From assembly GCA_951812625.1 (NCBI GenBank), contig CATOSP010000002.1:1746788-1810787 (forward strand): a stretch of DNA of 64,000 nucleotides, given 5' to 3'. Made by a program: the position numbers and the translations under genes. The notes under the pieces are model-generated. The model worked only from the letters and a program-made list of their open reading frames with translations. It had not been told where the DNA came from and did not search any database. This document shows positions 51,305 to 59,239 of the stretch, in pieces (the first letter of the stretch is position 1; every line of letters starts with the position of its first letter). The stretch comes from an uncultured Dehalococcoidia bacterium (GTDB taxonomy: Bacteria; Chloroflexota; Dehalococcoidia; Lucifugimonadales; UBA3495).

Positions 51305-52459
51305 TTACACAGCTTCGCGGATGATACCATACATGTGCCGGTACAACTTGAGCGCCTCTTTGCCGATGAACCACAGGTCTCCGGTGCTGTCCGGACGCAC
51401 ATGATCGAAGGCCAGCACCTCCGTGTAATGGTAGTCGCCACGGGTTTCCAGCCAGTCCGCCATTCGGCGTGACTCGGCAACCGGGATCAGCCGGTCGCCT
51501 TGGGTGTGCATGAGCATGACTCTGGCCCGCAGGTCCTCAACGTGGGCGCTCGGCGAGATAGTCTGCATATCAGAACGGAACGTCTCCGGCAAGGAACGGT
51601 ACAGGTCTTCGGCCTCGGGAAACGTAGAGCCATCCATGATGCGGCGCACAGTCCGTGCGTTGGCTGGCAGATGGTCCAGGCTGCCCGGTTCTTCCTGCTG
51701 TCCAACTAGGTAATGCCTGTATAGCGTCTCTCTCGCCGGTGGGTCTTCCACCGTTTCTATGAGTTCGTTTCCAAGGACCAGCATAGTCAACCTGTCCGGC
51801 TCCCACGGCTCTCGGCTATCCTCGTAGAAGCTGGATCGGCTGGCAACCTGCACCAGCAGGTCGCTGGCATCGAAGTAGGGGCCGAAGGCGTTGACGAACA
51901 CCACATCGTCGCGGATACGTGGGTCGGCTGCCGCTACGAGGGCGAAAGAGGCCCCGACACAGAACCCTCCCATTCCGACCCGTTTCTGGTCCACAAATCC
52001 CCGGGAACGCAGGTACAGGAATGCATGGACCAGATTGTCAACCTCAGCAGGGTCAATATTGTGCTTCAAGGCCATTGTGGGAGACCAGTGGAACATCGTG
52101 GCAAACCCTGCTCTGGCGAGGGACTCTCCTAGGTTCACCACGTCCTTGTCGTCACGACCCGCAGCGTTTGCTCCAAGAAATATCAGGACGGCGGCCTGCC
52201 CTGTCTTGCCGGGGACCCGGTAAATGTCGGCCACTCCGTCTCCTGAGGCCCGGGTGTACGTGACTTCCTCCCTGACTGGATCAGTGGTGAACCAGGACTG
52301 GGGCCTGATACCCAGGTCCAATACCTGCAGGACGAAGAATGCGGTATGGTAGCCGGCACGGCCTTGGGGCGTCAGCAGCAGAAACACAGCTAGCACACCG
52401 ATGAATGTCAGAAGACTCAGCGCGAATCGGCGAGTCCATTTCACGAGGAAGCGTTTCAT
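51305..52459 (-). CDS. Membrane-anchored alpha/beta hydrolase (dienelactone-hydrolase-like)
   Basis: 384 residues. An N-terminal hydrophobic segment (about 12-30) anchors the protein. The nucleophile elbow is GFCVGAS with Cys167, as in dienelactone hydrolase, not the usual Ser. Downstream VMLMHTQGDRLIPVAES gives the acid-loop region and FDHVRP a His. It likely hydrolyses a cyclic ester or lactone near the membrane surface. It shares its strand with an MFS transporter 22 bp upstream, so substrate uptake and hydrolysis may be linked. Confidence 0.7.
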   Translation of the reverse strand: MKRFLVKWTRRFALSLLTFIGVLAVFLLLTPQGRAGYHTAFFVLQVLDLGIRPQSWFTTDPVREEVTYTRASGDGVADIYRVPGKTGQAAVLIFLGANAAGRDDKDVVNLGESLARAGFATMFHWSPTMALKHNIDPAEVDNLVHAFLYLRSRGFVDQKRVGMGGFCVGASFALVAAADPRIRDDVVFVNAFGPYFDASDLLVQVASRSSFYEDSREPWEPDRLTMLVLGNELIETVEDPPARETLYRHYLVGQQEEPGSLDHLPANARTVRRIMDGSTFPEAEDLYRSLPETFRSDMQTISPSAHVEDLRARVMLMHTQGDRLIPVAESRRMADWLETRGDYHYTEVLAFDHVRPDSTGDLWFIGKEALKLYRHMYGIIREAV

Positions 52460-52481
52460 GGTCCCGGTGTGCTAGACCTCA

Positions 52482-53750
52482 CTAGACCCGGACCCGTACG
52501 ATCATACCTGCTGAAATCACCCTGGTGGCGGCCATTGCCAGGAACACGACGGGCCAGGGACTCCCGCTCATGTCCAGCACGAGACTGAACATGATGGCCT
52601 GCATTCCCGCGTAAGCGTAGCCATGGGCGTCCAGCAGCCCCGATGAGGTGCCGGACATGTGTCGCCCAGCGATGTCGACAGCCAAGGCGGACATGGGAGA
52701 CAGACCCATAGACACTCCACCGACTAGGAGGAGCAGGGCTCCCACCACCGCATTGGTGGGCGGAGCCAGGGCAATTCCGACCAGTGCCACGGCGCTGATC
52801 CCGCAGGACACGACTACCATCGGCATCCGCCCGCTGTGTAGCAGCCGGTCTGATATGAGCCCGGATATCGGAGGGGCGATCAGATAGCCCAGCGGGAGGA
52901 GGAACGTCACCAGGAGCGTCGACTCGATGGAGTGGCCACCCTGGGTGAAGTAGTAGATGGGCACCCAGGTCGTAAGTCCATAGCGGACTACGTTTTCAAG
53001 TCCTTTGACGTGGCTGGCAAGGTGGAATCGAGGGTTGGACAAAAGTTCCTTATAGGGCCCCATACCCTTCAACCGCTCCGAGTCCATGGCTTCCGGCGCG
53101 GCGGAGACCTCGTCTTCCTCGATGTAGTCCGGCAGACCTACATCGGCCGGGCGGTCCCGGGTCATCAGGTAGAAGGCGATGCCGAGGACTGCAATGATCA
53201 AGGGCGGGTACCGGAAAGCGGCACGCCACCCGAACTCGGCTCCCACTGTCCCGGACACCCACCACATCAGCAGCATTGCGCCGCCGGTAAATGTACCCAG
53301 GATTCCCATCGCCATCCCTCGGTCTTTCCGTGGCCACCACTGGGAAATCATGCTGATGGCAGGGGCCCAGCAGGCCGCATTAACGAACCCCGCTATGCCC
53401 CACGGGATGGCGAAGCTCCATGCAGAGGTGGCAAAGCTGGTGACTATGTTTAATATAGTGGTGAGGACCGCGCCTCCCAACACCCACAGCCGCAGTCCGT
53501 AAGCTTCCGCCAGTCGTCCGTGGCAAATGTCTCCTAGCCCGAATCCCCATAAGAGTAGGGCGTTGATCAGCCCAATCTCCACGTGGCTCAGGCTCAAGTC
53601 CGACTGTACCAACGGGCTGACGGGCCAGAAGTTGAACCGTCCCAGGTAGACAAACAGGTAGAACAGGCAGAATGACAGCAAGACGCGCCATTTCCACCGG
53701 TGATAGCCGCTGGGCAGGTCCGAGTAGGGCAGAGCGTTGACCTTATTCAT
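52482..53750 (-). CDS. Major facilitator superfamily transporter
   Basis: About 422 residues from ATG 53750 (a TTG at 53768 is also in frame). Twelve hydrophobic segments are visible, starting at FCLFYLFVYLGRFNFWPVSP. The GISWWPRKDRG-like loop (SQWWPRKDRGMAMGI) after the fourth segment is typical of the phosphate/organophosphate and sugar-acid branch of MFS. The substrate is unknown. It precedes the alpha/beta hydrolase gene and overlaps the kinase-like gene by about 8 bp. Confidence 0.9.
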   Translation of the reverse strand: MNKVNALPYSDLPSGYHRWKWRVLLSFCLFYLFVYLGRFNFWPVSPLVQSDLSLSHVEIGLINALLLWGFGLGDICHGRLAEAYGLRLWVLGGAVLTTILNIVTSFATSAWSFAIPWGIAGFVNAACWAPAISMISQWWPRKDRGMAMGILGTFTGGAMLLMWWVSGTVGAEFGWRAAFRYPPLIIAVLGIAFYLMTRDRPADVGLPDYIEEDEVSAAPEAMDSERLKGMGPYKELLSNPRFHLASHVKGLENVVRYGLTTWVPIYYFTQGGHSIESTLLVTFLLPLGYLIAPPISGLISDRLLHSGRMPMVVVSCGISAVALVGIALAPPTNAVVGALLLLVGGVSMGLSPMSALAVDIAGRHMSGTSSGLLDAHGYAYAGMQAIMFSLVLDMSGSPWPVVFLAMAATRVISAGMIVRVRV

Positions 53751-54414
53751 AAGGGTCGTTAAGGACAACCTGCTGGTCCGGCGCCGTTGCTAGAGTAACC
53801 CGGCGGGCAATCTGCTCCAGCGCCCAGTCTGTTGGGACAGATGAGTCAACGGTTATGTGCGCCCGTGGGATGGGTTGCTCGTAGGGCCGCATCTTGCAAT
53901 ACACAGTCCAACCCGCGTCAGAGTTGTCCTGCGAGTCTCGGCGTGCGATTCGTCCCTCAAGCCGTTTTCGCACGACGGCCGGAGGAGCGGTAAACCGGAC
54001 GATGGTGATGGGGGACGCAGTCCGTTCTGCTATCTCGTAAACTGGCTGGCGGAAGTTATCGGTCAGGTTGGTGGCCTCGAACAGGACTCGCCAGCCTTGT
54101 TGAAGGAACTCCTCAATCAGCAGGTGAGCCGCGGAGAACACCATCGCGTGTTCATCGGGAGTGTAGGCCGGTTGGGCAATCAACGACTTCCGCAAGTGGT
54201 CGCTTTCCAAGACTATCATCGGCACCCGCGCTACGAGGCTCCGGGCAAAATGGGACTTCCCGGTGCCTGGCAACCCGCTGAACAAGACCAGGTAACGCTT
54301 ACCTCTTGGGAAAGCGCCAGCCTCGGTGGCACGCCTTTCCAACACTCCGCGCAACCGGGCAGCGACCTCCGATGCCGAGTCATAAGATACACCGCCGAAT
54401 AGTTCGCGTTGCAT
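53743..54414 (-). CDS. P-loop kinase-like protein (zeta-toxin/adenylylsulfate-kinase type)
   Basis: 223 residues. The Walker A GLPGTGKS is at 47-54, VLESDHLRKSL gives the second functional motif, and LFEATNLTDNFRQPVY and an Arg-rich RKRLEGRIARRDSQD region follow. This is the profile of small-molecule kinases and zeta-toxin-like enzymes. No antitoxin gene is adjacent, so a toxin role is not supported. It overlaps the transporter gene. Confidence 0.82.
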   Translation of the reverse strand: MQRELFGGVSYDSASEVAARLRGVLERRATEAGAFPRGKRYLVLFSGLPGTGKSHFARSLVARVPMIVLESDHLRKSLIAQPAYTPDEHAMVFSAAHLLIEEFLQQGWRVLFEATNLTDNFRQPVYEIAERTASPITIVRFTAPPAVVRKRLEGRIARRDSQDNSDAGWTVYCKMRPYEQPIPRAHITVDSSVPTDWALEQIARRVTLATAPDQQVVLNDPYE

Positions 54415-54494
54415 CGCATCCCACCTACCGAGGGATCAAACGTCCTGGGCTGCAGGCCAACCTTCGAGTGCTAGGATACAAGGATTCTCAGTCT

Positions 54495-55388
54495 TCAAGT
54501 CGCGGTCCAGGTACCGCCATCCCCTGATTCCGTATGGAACGCGATTCCCAGGACCCCCGGGCCAGTGTGGGCGCCCATCACAGGGGTGAACTGGCTCGTG
54601 ATTGCCTCCACGCAGTCGAATTCATCGGTGATGAGCCGTAGTAGTCCCTCCGCTTCCTCGGCAGCGTCAGCCTCCATCACGTTGACCCGCACCGGATTGC
54701 CGCCTGCCCTCTCTCGCATCAAGTCGACCAACCGCTCCGCTGCCCGGTTTCGTCCCCTCGGTTTCCCCACAAGTCGTGTCTCTCCCATAGACAGTTCGGC
54801 TATGGGTTTGATGCCCAGCAGGTCCCCGGCCAAAGCGGGAAGCTTGCCCACTCGCCCGCCTCGCCGCAGGTAGTCTAGGGAATCCAGGAAAGCGAAAAGA
54901 CTTATACCGGGTATTAGGGAGCGCAACCTGCGGGATACATCATCTATCGTGCGCCCCTCAGATCCCAGGCGTGCCGCGGCCAACGCAAGAAGCGCCGTAC
55001 CTCCCGCTGCAGTGCAGGTGTCGATTACCTCGACCCGTCCACGGTTTGTATCTTGGCTGGCTAGGTCACGAGCGGTCAGCGCGGACTGGTGGGTTGAGCT
55101 GAAATGGGAGGAGATGGTAAGGCAGACTACGTCTTGCCCCTCATCGAGACGGCTGGAGAAGGCGTCGAGGAATTCTGCCGGTGCCGGTGCGGAGGTGGTG
55201 GGCGGGTCGATCCCTCCCCTGAGCGCAGTATAGAAACCGGAGGGCCTGATATCTATGCCATCGCGCAAGACCTTGCCGTCCAGTACCAGTCGGTGAGGGA
55301 TTACGGTGATGCCCCACTCGGAGACCAGGCTATCAGGCAGGCAGCAACCGCTATCAACCACCAATGCTAGGTCACGTTGTCGGACCAA
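54495..55388 (-). CDS. DegV-family fatty-acid-binding protein
   Basis: 297 residues from TTG 55388, with GGAGAGG upstream. The DegV fold is clear: LVVDSGCCLPDSLVSEWGITVIPHRLVLDG, TSAPAPAEFLDAFSSRLDEG, ISLFAFLDSLDYLRRGGRVGK and the C-terminal GAHTGPGVLGIAF. Members bind a fatty acid and can pass it to FakA-type kinase. The start lies 22 bp inside the end of the upstream membrane-protein gene. Confidence 0.9.
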   Translation of the reverse strand: MVRQRDLALVVDSGCCLPDSLVSEWGITVIPHRLVLDGKVLRDGIDIRPSGFYTALRGGIDPPTTSAPAPAEFLDAFSSRLDEGQDVVCLTISSHFSSTHQSALTARDLASQDTNRGRVEVIDTCTAAGGTALLALAAARLGSEGRTIDDVSRRLRSLIPGISLFAFLDSLDYLRRGGRVGKLPALAGDLLGIKPIAELSMGETRLVGKPRGRNRAAERLVDLMRERAGGNPVRVNVMEADAAEEAEGLLRLITDEFDCVEAITSQFTPVMGAHTGPGVLGIAFHTESGDGGTWTAT

Positions 55389-56377
55389 CGGGTGGTTACC
55401 TCTCCGTTGGAGTCTCCAGGCGACGGAGAATGAGCGCGGTTGGAAATCTGGGACTCCAGGACCGCCGGGCTCAATAGGAAAGCAAGGGACGCGAGCATCA
55501 TCAGCAATACCGCGAGCAGGCTGAACGTGACGGGCAACGAAGCGGCGGTGATTATCACCATCACCACAGTACAGAGGGTCAGCAGGCCGATCCTGATGAG
55601 CCTCGGTCCAACCCTGAGGAAGACTGCCGTGGTTACCGCCAGCGCCAGGAAGATGAGGGCGCGGTCTGTGTCGGTCTCCTGCATCCGCTCCCCGTGGTCA
55701 CTCCAGAGTCCACCCTGCCAGTTCAGGAACAACACCCATGACGTGAGAAAGGGGAATGGCAAGGCTGTCAGGGATGCCAGAAGCCAGTCCTGCCGGACCA
55801 GCTTGCGCACCACGCTGAACACAATCCACATGGAGAAAGGAATGTATCCCACCAGCAGGAAGAAGAGAATCACGTTGAAGGGAAGTTGTCCGGTGGTCAC
55901 CAGGGTCCAGCCACCGTAGGACAGGGCAATCAGGGCCAGAAGCCATGATATAGCGGGTGCCGCCAGTGTGTAGCCCATCCAGGAATAGGACCACTTGCTC
56001 GGGTGTCCTGAACGCCAGTTCCGCCAGGAAACCAGCGTCACGCCAATCAGGAGAAGTCCAACCAGGAAGTAGTGACTCCAGAGATGGAGGGCGAATAGGG
56101 ACGCCAACAGGAAGTGGGGAACTGTCGCGAGCAGAACGTCCTTCCAGACTCCGGGACTGTGCACTGCGTACATGCTGCGGGCCACTTCCTTCGGTGTGCC
56201 CATCTGCCGCACAGCCAGGTCCAGCGCCTCGTCGGTGGAGATGCCGTCCGCTTTTAGCTCGGCAGCCTTGTCCTCTAGATGGGCCTGGACCTCCCGGAGT
56301 ATCTCCTGCTCTTCCCGAGGTTCCAGGCGCAGTTGACTGGACAATGAGCGGAGGTAGTTGCTGAACTCACCGGCCAT
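55367..56377 (-). CDS. HAAS-domain membrane protein, partner of PadR
   Basis: About 336 residues from ATG 56377. An N-terminal HAAS-like helical region (about 1-65; EILREVQAHLEDKAAELKADG...) precedes roughly eight hydrophobic segments. HAAS proteins are commonly encoded with PadR regulators, as here, and act in signalling to membrane processes. The longer frame to 56449 overlaps the PadR gene and is not used. Confidence 0.8.
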   Translation of the reverse strand: MAGEFSNYLRSLSSQLRLEPREEQEILREVQAHLEDKAAELKADGISTDEALDLAVRQMGTPKEVARSMYAVHSPGVWKDVLLATVPHFLLASLFALHLWSHYFLVGLLLIGVTLVSWRNWRSGHPSKWSYSWMGYTLAAPAISWLLALIALSYGGWTLVTTGQLPFNVILFFLLVGYIPFSMWIVFSVVRKLVRQDWLLASLTALPFPFLTSWVLFLNWQGGLWSDHGERMQETDTDRALIFLALAVTTAVFLRVGPRLIRIGLLTLCTVVMVIITAASLPVTFSLLAVLLMMLASLAFLLSPAVLESQISNRAHSPSPGDSNGEVTTRWSDNVT

Positions 56378-56394
56378 CGATAGTCCCCGGATAC

Positions 56395-56727
56395 CTACTG
56401 GGGTTTCGGAAGCATCACGGAATTCATGGCTTGCGTGAACCGTCGCCACTCCACCTGCCGGGCCGACAACGCCTCTTTGCCCTTGGCCGTAATACTGTAG
56501 TAGCGGCGCCGGACTCCATTTGGCGTGTCCATCCAGTTGCCCTCGACCAGTTTGTCCCGCTCCAGCCGGTGCAATGCAGGGTACAGGGTGCCTTCCCTGA
56601 AAGCGAAATAGCCGCTGCTCCGCCTGTCAACTTCATTGGCCATCTGGTAGCCATACATAGGCTCAATCTCCAGCAAGGCCAGTAGTAGGGTTTCCGTGTT
56701 CCCCTTGAGCAGTTCTTGTTGGCGCAT
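56395..56727 (-). CDS. PadR-family transcriptional regulator
   Basis: 110 residues from ATG 56727 (MRQQELLKGNTETLLLALLE). The winged-helix PadR core is complete: MYGYQMANEV, FREGTLYPALHRLERDKLVEG and RRRYYSITAKGKEALS. It likely represses its own operon with the adjacent HAAS membrane protein. A longer open frame to 56793 adds nothing conserved. The stop lies 17 bp from the HAAS start. Confidence 0.93.
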   Translation of the reverse strand: MRQQELLKGNTETLLLALLEIEPMYGYQMANEVDRRSSGYFAFREGTLYPALHRLERDKLVEGNWMDTPNGVRRRYYSITAKGKEALSARQVEWRRFTQAMNSVMLPKPQ

Positions 56728-56820
56728 ATCACTGCGACCGTGATAGAGGTGAGTGTTCCGCCAACCTGTCGACCTCGTGGCGGTTTCCTCCATCCTTACT
56801 TGGCTAATGCCTCTGCGCCG

Positions 56821-57087
56821 TCAGAGTCTGGTGATAATCACCCTCTGAATCACGATGAGTATGATGATGGCAACCATCGGGCTCAGGTCGAACGCCCCTA
56901 CCGTGGGTAGAACGCGCCGAAGCGGAGCGAGTATAGGCTCAGTGAGCTGAATCATCACATCTTGAACGCTCACGAGTATGGGGTGAGGCTGATTACCCAT
57001 GATGGGCACGATGAACGACAGCAAAGCGCGGATGAGGATGGCCGTCATCACGAGAGTGATCAGGATGTTGAGTATTTCTGCTATCAA
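56821..57087 (-). CDS. YggT-family membrane protein
   Basis: 88 residues with two hydrophobic segments (about 5-27 and 65-86) flanking the conserved LTEPILAPLRRVLPTVGAFDLSPMV loop. YggT proteins are found near division and proC genes and affect osmotic tolerance or cell division. proC lies immediately upstream (9 bp) on the same strand. Confidence 0.88.
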   Translation of the reverse strand: MIAEILNILITLVMTAILIRALLSFIVPIMGNQPHPILVSVQDVMIQLTEPILAPLRRVLPTVGAFDLSPMVAIIILIVIQRVIITRL

Positions 57088-57096
57088 TTGGACACG

Positions 57097-57900
57097 CTAC
57101 TGTTGGCCAAGCTTGATCGACTTCAGGTAAGCGGCGTTCACGGCCTCCACCAGCGCGGCAGGTACGCCAGCCCTCTCCAACGCCTGGAGGCCCTCTGCTG
57201 TGGTCCCGCCGGGAGACACCACCATGTCCTTGAGGTCTGCCGGATGCCTTCCAGTATCCATCACCAGCTTCGTGCTGCCGAAAACCGTCTGGAGGGTCAT
57301 GGTCCGCGCCACGTCGCGCGGCAAGCCCACATAGACTCCCGCGTCTATCAGCGCTTCCAGAAAGAGGAACACGTAGGCGGGGCCGCTGGCGCTCAATGCG
57401 GTGGCCATGTCGAGATACTTTTCGTCCTCGACAAATATCTCCTGGCCGATGGTTGAGAGGGCCGACCGGGTAAAGTCCCGCTTGGACTGGTCGACCTGCT
57501 CGGAACAGGTCCACATGGTCATACCGTGACCGATTTGTGCGGGAGTGTTCGGCATCACCCGGATTACCCGATCGTTCTTCATCCCCTTCCTGATCGTCTC
57601 CAGCTTGGCCCCGGCAACGATTGAAAGAGCGGCCTGATCACGGGACAGCTCACTCTCGAACTCGTCGAAGACGACGTGAAGGTCCTGGGGCTTGACGGAC
57701 AGGACGACTAAATCCGCCCCATCGGCGGCGTCGAGGTTCCTCTCAACAGTCGCAACTCCGAGTTCCCGTGTCAGGTACTCGCGTCGCTCTGGCCGCGGCT
57801 CTCCTATAGCCACGTCTCCGGCGGTTGCCACACCCCCGTCGAGGACGCCCCTCAGGATGGCCTCGGCCATCGTTCCTCCGCCTATGAATGCCAGCTTCAT
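57097..57900 (-). CDS. proC: Pyrroline-5-carboxylate reductase
   Basis: 267 residues from ATG 57900. The Rossmann motif FIGGGTMAEAILRG, VLSVKPQD and the C-terminal helical ALSASGPAYVFLFLEALIDAGVYVGLPRDVA dimerisation segment are characteristic. It reduces pyrroline-5-carboxylate to proline. An upstream extension to 57951 is not conserved. yggT follows on the same strand. Confidence 0.95.
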   Translation of the reverse strand: MKLAFIGGGTMAEAILRGVLDGGVATAGDVAIGEPRPERREYLTRELGVATVERNLDAADGADLVVLSVKPQDLHVVFDEFESELSRDQAALSIVAGAKLETIRKGMKNDRVIRVMPNTPAQIGHGMTMWTCSEQVDQSKRDFTRSALSTIGQEIFVEDEKYLDMATALSASGPAYVFLFLEALIDAGVYVGLPRDVARTMTLQTVFGSTKLVMDTGRHPADLKDMVVSPGGTTAEGLQALERAGVPAALVEAVNAAYLKSIKLGQQ

Positions 57901-57990
57901 CGGCTTTGACCTTCCATTCCAGCCTCTCGTTAGTCCCGTCCCGTCTCCCAAGTCAGGACTACTGGGGCATTATAGCACTGGGAAATTCTC

Positions 57991-59007
57991 TCAGAAATCG
58001 GACATCCCTTCGCCTCTGGCAAGGGACACCGCCAAACGGATCGACTCCAGCATACTGACCTCGCTGGCAATACCCTTGCCGGCTATGTCGAATGCGGTCC
58101 CGTGGTCAACCGAGGTTCGGACAAACGGCAGACCCAGGTTGGCAGTGATACTCTCTTCAAAACCGTAGACCTTGACCGGAATGTGCCCCTGGTCGTGGAA
58201 CATGGCAAGCACCGCATCGTACCGGCCCTGTATCGCCTGATGGAAAATCACGTCCGCGGGCACCGGCCCGGTAACGTCGATTCCGCGCTCCCTGGCCTCA
58301 GCCACGGCAGGAGCGATTTCCTCAGCCTCCTCGTCTCCCAGCAGACCGCCGTCGCTGCCGTGGGGGTTCAGCGCCGCAGCCCCGATCCTGGGGTGCGGGA
58401 AACCCCACTTGACGAAACTGTCATGCGTCAACTGCAGGAAGTCCATGATACGCGGCTTCCTGACATAGTCGCAGGCAACACGCAGGGAACGGTGGGTCGT
58501 GAGGTGCACCACGCGGAGATTCTTGGCCATCAGCATCGTCGCTACCGTTTTCGCCCCGGTAAGCTCCTGCAGCAGCTCCATGTGCCCGATGGACTCATAA
58601 CCGGCCAGGCTGGCGGCCTCCTTGTTCAGGGGTGCCGTGGCCAGTCCCGCGACCGTCCCCTCGACTGCCAGTTCTCCAGCCCTGGATACCCACTCCATAG
58701 CTGCTTTCCCGCAGGCCGGGCTGATCTCCCCCACCGTAATGTCCTCTGGGTTCAGGTTGTGAATATCCAGGACATCTATAACGTCAGCGTCCATCCCGGC
58801 GGCCACGGGGTCCTCGGTCTCGTTGATCCGAAGACTCGATCCTGTCAACTCCACCGCACGCTGCATGGCAAAGGTATTGCCAACGACCAGCGGGCGGCAC
58901 GAATCATAGACTCTGGAGTCGGTAAGGGCCTTGACTACAACCTCGGGGCCGATTCCGCAGGGGTCGCCCATCGTTATAGCGATGGCCGGCCTGTCGTTAC
59001 CATCCAT
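57991..59007 (-). CDS. pdxA: 4-hydroxythreonine-4-phosphate dehydrogenase PdxA
   Basis: 338 residues from ATG 59007, with AGGAAGG upstream. TMGDPCGIGPEV, TTHRSLR, AALNPHGSDGGLLGDEE and AMFHDQGHIPVKVYG include the metal-binding His residues of the family. It acts in DXP-independent pyridoxal phosphate synthesis; some homologues act on related hydroxy acids. It has its own extended -10 promoter. Confidence 0.93.
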   Translation of the reverse strand: MDGNDRPAIAITMGDPCGIGPEVVVKALTDSRVYDSCRPLVVGNTFAMQRAVELTGSSLRINETEDPVAAGMDADVIDVLDIHNLNPEDITVGEISPACGKAAMEWVSRAGELAVEGTVAGLATAPLNKEAASLAGYESIGHMELLQELTGAKTVATMLMAKNLRVVHLTTHRSLRVACDYVRKPRIMDFLQLTHDSFVKWGFPHPRIGAAALNPHGSDGGLLGDEEAEEIAPAVAEARERGIDVTGPVPADVIFHQAIQGRYDAVLAMFHDQGHIPVKVYGFEESITANLGLPFVRTSVDHGTAFDIAGKGIASEVSMLESIRLAVSLARGEGMSDF

Positions 59008-59077
59008 TTCACACCTTCCTGCGCACTGCACATTCCGGGCAGTTCTTGACCTGATCTAGCCCGAATACATCGGCGAG

Positions 59078-59086
59078 ATTATAGCA
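59078..59086 (-). promoter_or_regulatory. Extended -10 promoter of pdxA
   Basis: The minus strand reads TGCTATAAT (59086-59078). No good -35 is seen at 17 bp. It lies between the nrdJ terminator and the pdxA start. Confidence 0.5.
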
Positions 59087-59097
59087 CGTTGCAAGAG

Positions 59098-59123
59098 GAA
59101 GCCCCCGGATAACCGGGGGCTTC
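59098..59123 (-). terminator. Terminator hairpin after nrdJ
   Basis: GAAGCCCCCGG and CCGGGGGCTTC form an 11-bp stem with a four-base loop. On the minus strand CCTCTTGC follows, a weak T-rich tail. It lies 117 bp past the nrdJ stop. Confidence 0.75.
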
Positions 59124-59239
59124 TGGGAGGAGGGCTGGGAGGAATTTCACTGCCGCCTACGAGACGGTTGGGGGGTCTGATAGAAGTTAACGGCTGCACA
59201 ATTGAATCCCCGCCTGCCGCAGGCCGTAGGGCCGCCACC

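Noticed and set aside
53743..54414. Zeta-type toxin-antitoxin system
   Set aside because: The P-loop protein resembles zeta toxin kinases, but no antitoxin-like small gene is adjacent and the gene lies in a metabolic operon.
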